Assembly (NCBI GenBank): GCA_910588885.1
Contig: CAJUSQ010000009.1
Span: 13,018 to 45,981, forward strand
DNA length: 32,964 bases
Direction of reading: 5' to 3'
From: an uncultured Lachnospiraceae bacterium
Lineage (GTDB): Bacteria; Bacillota; Clostridia; Lachnospirales; Lachnospiraceae
The notes below the pieces were generated by a model. That model did not search any database. It was not told the origin of the DNA and worked only from the letters and a program-made list of their open reading frames with translations. The translations under genes were made by a program, and so were the position numbers. This document shows positions 30,975 to 32,964 of the stretch, piece by piece (the first letter of the stretch is position 1; every line of letters begins with the position of its first letter).

Positions 30975-32297
30975 TTAGAAAATTCTTCTTACTGCCAGGA
31001 TCGGCTTATAGGCAACCGGAGAGGAATACTTAATTCCGGTTGAGGGAGTGCTTGCATGTACAATCGTATCGCCGCCTACATAAATGGCTACATGGCCGTC
31101 ATAGCAAACAATATCGCCCGGCTGCATCTCGGATACGCTTACCCCGTAGCCTACTCCTCTCATTCCGCTGGAGGAATGGGGAAGGGATACTCCAAATGCC
31201 GCATATACTGCCATTACGAAACCGGAGCAGTCCGCACCGCCGGTCAGGCTTGTCCCACCATATACGTAGGGATTCCCCACGAACTGGCATGCGTAATCCA
31301 CTACTGCCTGTCCGCTTCCGCCCGAAGGAGGATTATACGTCCTTGCGGTTCCCGTATCGCTGTTGGAAGAATCGGAGCTCTGAGAGCCGCCGTTATTGGA
31401 GGACTGGTTCCTGTTGGCCCCTGCTGCCGCCCTGCGGGCTTCCTCTTCTCTCCGAAGCCTTGCTTCTTCCTCTTCCTTGGATTCTGCAACCTTGAACAGG
31501 TTCTTAAGTTCTACATAATCGGAGGAAACATATCCGTTTCCTTCATCTGTGGCAACTTCCACCCAGCCTTCCTGCTCGGAAACCACCAGCAGGCGGTCGC
31601 CGTCATTTACCTGGCCTAAAACTGCGCCTTCGGTGGAAACGTCATCCCGGATATTCAGATTCTCGGTATTTACAAATGCCACTCTGGTGCTGACGGACTG
31701 TGCAAGGGCTTCATCCCCGGTAATGATGTATTCACTCTTAATATAGCCTTCGCAGTTGCCGGAATGGATCTGATACCATTCGCCTTCCACACCTAAAACC
31801 GTAACTGCGGACTGGCTGTAAAGCTTACCTACCACTTCCCCGTCCGTGCTGGGAATGCTGCGGATATTAATATAGGAATCTTCTTCTACGTTGGATACCC
31901 CGATATCTGCAAATTCGGACTTCTCTGCCGGAGCCTCCGGTTCTCCTGCCGGCTGCTGTACATCTGCCGGTGCTTCCGGATTCTCGGATGCCGGAGTCCC
32001 TTCCGCCGGAGCCCCGTTCTCTGCCGGCGCTGTCGGTGCCTCTGCCAAATCTTCCGCTGCCGCCGTCGGCTGCGGCTGATATACCTGCTGTGAATTCATA
32101 TATTGGGCAAGATTCAGGGAAACCCCGGCAGTAAGATTCACACCCTCACTGGCCTCCGATACCGCTGAAGTAAAATTGTTCGTTGCCCCTACATGCAGTG
32201 CTGCGTTTGAAATAAAAGAGCTTCCGCTGATTACTACTGCGGTTGCAACACAGCAGCTTGCTACTTTTACCCTTGTCCGAATTGAATTTCTATTCAT
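30975..32297 (-). CDS. Secreted SH3-domain NlpC/P60 peptidoglycan endopeptidase
   Basis: This 440-residue protein has a signal peptide (VKVASCCVATAVVISGSSFI, then SNAALHVGA), an Ala/Pro/Glu-rich low-complexity segment, two bacterial SH3 domains (INIRSIPSTDGEVVGKLY; LNIRDDVSTEGAVLGQVN), a charged coiled linker (EEEEARLRREEEARRAAA), an Asn/Ser-rich linker and a C-terminal NlpC/P60 domain with Cys in GGADCSGF and His in DGHVAIYVGG and IVHAST. It cleaves the peptide stem of peptidoglycan at gamma-Glu or nearby bonds by family analogy. The start MNRNSIR has GGGAGG 5 bases upstream and is preferred over a longer in-frame start. A strong promoter and a terminator make it a single-gene unit. Confidence 0.93.
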   Translation of the reverse strand: MNRNSIRTRVKVASCCVATAVVISGSSFISNAALHVGATNNFTSAVSEASEGVNLTAGVSLNLAQYMNSQQVYQPQPTAAAEDLAEAPTAPAENGAPAEGTPASENPEAPADVQQPAGEPEAPAEKSEFADIGVSNVEEDSYINIRSIPSTDGEVVGKLYSQSAVTVLGVEGEWYQIHSGNCEGYIKSEYIITGDEALAQSVSTRVAFVNTENLNIRDDVSTEGAVLGQVNDGDRLLVVSEQEGWVEVATDEGNGYVSSDYVELKNLFKVAESKEEEEARLRREEEARRAAAGANRNQSSNNGGSQSSDSSNSDTGTARTYNPPSGGSGQAVVDYACQFVGNPYVYGGTSLTGGADCSGFVMAVYAAFGVSLPHSSSGMRGVGYGVSVSEMQPGDIVCYDGHVAIYVGGDTIVHASTPSTGIKYSSPVAYKPILAVRRIF

Positions 32298-32376
32298 GAG
32301 AACCTCCCAAACTAGTTCTATTGCTAAGTTATTGTCAACTTGTTTCATCATTTATTACGAATTTATTACAAAGCAT

Positions 32377-32406
32377 ATTATAACAAAGTAACAAGGGGCT
32401 TGTCAA
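32377..32406 (-). promoter_or_regulatory. Strong promoter of the SH3-NlpC/P60 gene
   Basis: On the minus strand a perfect TTGACA (32406-32401), 18-base spacer and perfect TATAAT (32382-32377), leaving a leader of about 75 bases before the start at 32297. Both hexamers match the consensus, suggesting high constitutive expression. Confidence 0.82.
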
Positions 32407-32504
32407 CATCCAATATTTACAAAATTGTTACAGGCTTTGGGACCCTGCTTGTCAAAATTTCCAAGGCCCCGGAAAAAAGCTCTTTGGAAGCGGAAACTTC
32501 CCGC

Positions 32505-32964
32505 CTATAATCCATACAAGTAATTCTCAATGGAAGTAATCACGTTGGCCCCGTCAGAGGCGGCGGTGATCACCTGCCGCAGCTGCTTGGTACGCACATC
32601 CCCCGCCGCATACACGCCGTCGGCGCTGGTCTTCCCATCCTCTCCGGCAACGATATAGCCGCCCTCATCCAGTTCTGCCACGGACTGGGCCAGCAGGGAG
32701 TTGGGCAGGATGCCCACGGCAATAAATACGCCGTCCACCGGAAGCTCCCGGCGGGTTTGTTCTGCATTCTGGTACAGTTTCAGGGCATTCACCTGATCTT
32801 CTCCCAGAATGGCTTCCACCTGGCTGTTCCAGAGCACTTCGATCTTATCGTTCTGCAGCACCTTTTCCTGAAGAGCCTTCGCCCCCCGCAGGGCATCCCG
32901 CCGATGGATCAGGTATACTTTTTTACAGGTACGGGATAAAAATAACGCATCTTCCAGGGCTACA
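32505..32964 (-). CDS. trxB: Thioredoxin reductase, 3' part (5' end outside window)
   Basis: The frame is open to the window edge and contains about 152 C-terminal residues. The NADPH-binding part shows VALEDALFLSRTCKKVYLIH followed by RRD-LRG (the H-R-R-x-x-x-R type motif), and the FAD-binding end shows the motif VYAAGDVRTKQLRQVITAAS and DGANVITSIENYL, as in TrxB. The redox CxxC motif would lie in the missing half. The enzyme reduces thioredoxin with NADPH. No clear terminator was found after its stop. Confidence 0.92.
   Translation of the reverse strand, partial: VALEDALFLSRTCKKVYLIHRRDALRGAKALQEKVLQNDKIEVLWNSQVEAILGEDQVNALKLYQNAEQTRRELPVDGVFIAVGILPNSLLAQSVAELDEGGYIVAGEDGKTSADGVYAAGDVRTKQLRQVITAASDGANVITSIENYLYGL

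Noticed and set aside
30704..31033. Plus-strand ORF of 109 codons covering the 23-bp repeats
   Set aside because: It is made of out-of-phase tandem repeats, a terminator and antisense of the NlpC/P60 gene, with no domain.

Overview
The window looks like chromosomal DNA of a low-to-mid-GC Gram-positive of the Clostridia, most likely a Lachnospiraceae-type gut anaerobe. This is inferred from gene content (choline-binding-like cell-wall repeats, BlaI/M56 pairs, FtsEX with an M23 hydrolase and a CdaR/PucR-type regulator, a threonine operon using a phosphoglycerate-mutase-like putative homoserine kinase), strong AGGAGG ribosome sites and sigma-A type promoters. No rRNA, tRNA, CRISPR array, transposase or prophage was recognised.

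Left part, about 1-7000, + strand: an accessory envelope region of lower GC. It starts with an NlpC/P60 endopeptidase carrying cell-wall-binding repeats. Its signal peptide is split by a +1 frameshift in an A7 tract, and two strong tandem promoters overlapping inverted repeats lie upstream. Three tandem paralogous secreted repeat proteins follow, with 6, 6 and 4 core repeats, and then a short sequence remnant of the same repeat. Next comes a compact unit: a BlaI/MecI-like repressor, an M56 (BlaR1-like) membrane zinc protease without a penicillin-sensor domain, and an overlapping 81-residue exported protein of unknown function. This unit is the best candidate here for an undescribed sensing system.

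Middle part, about 7000-15000: type-4 uracil-DNA glycosylase and Tex on the minus strand, then PTS enzyme I, a DUF4190-like protein, a DUF2752 protein (minus), an SprA-like HExxH protein, a DUF975-like membrane protein and a second BlaI-like regulator closely related to the first.

Right part, about 15000-32964, all minus strand: the ACT regulator-hom-putative homoserine kinase-lysC operon; a phage-shock-like cluster (pspA, SPFH protein, prfB, zinc-ribbon protein, TPM protein) resembling B. subtilis ydjFGHI but containing prfB, whose frameshift site uses UAA rather than UGA; the ftsE-ftsX-M23 hydrolase unit with its CdaR-like neighbour; a WecG/TagA glycosyltransferase with a YitT protein; an intergenic region with clustered DnaA-box sequences and a 23-bp tandem repeat; an SH3-NlpC/P60 endopeptidase; and the 3' part of trxB running off the window end.

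Taken together, the window is rich in cell-wall remodelling (two NlpC/P60 enzymes, one M23 enzyme with FtsEX, four repeat-bearing wall proteins) and envelope-stress functions (PspA cluster, BlaI/M56), interleaved with housekeeping genes.
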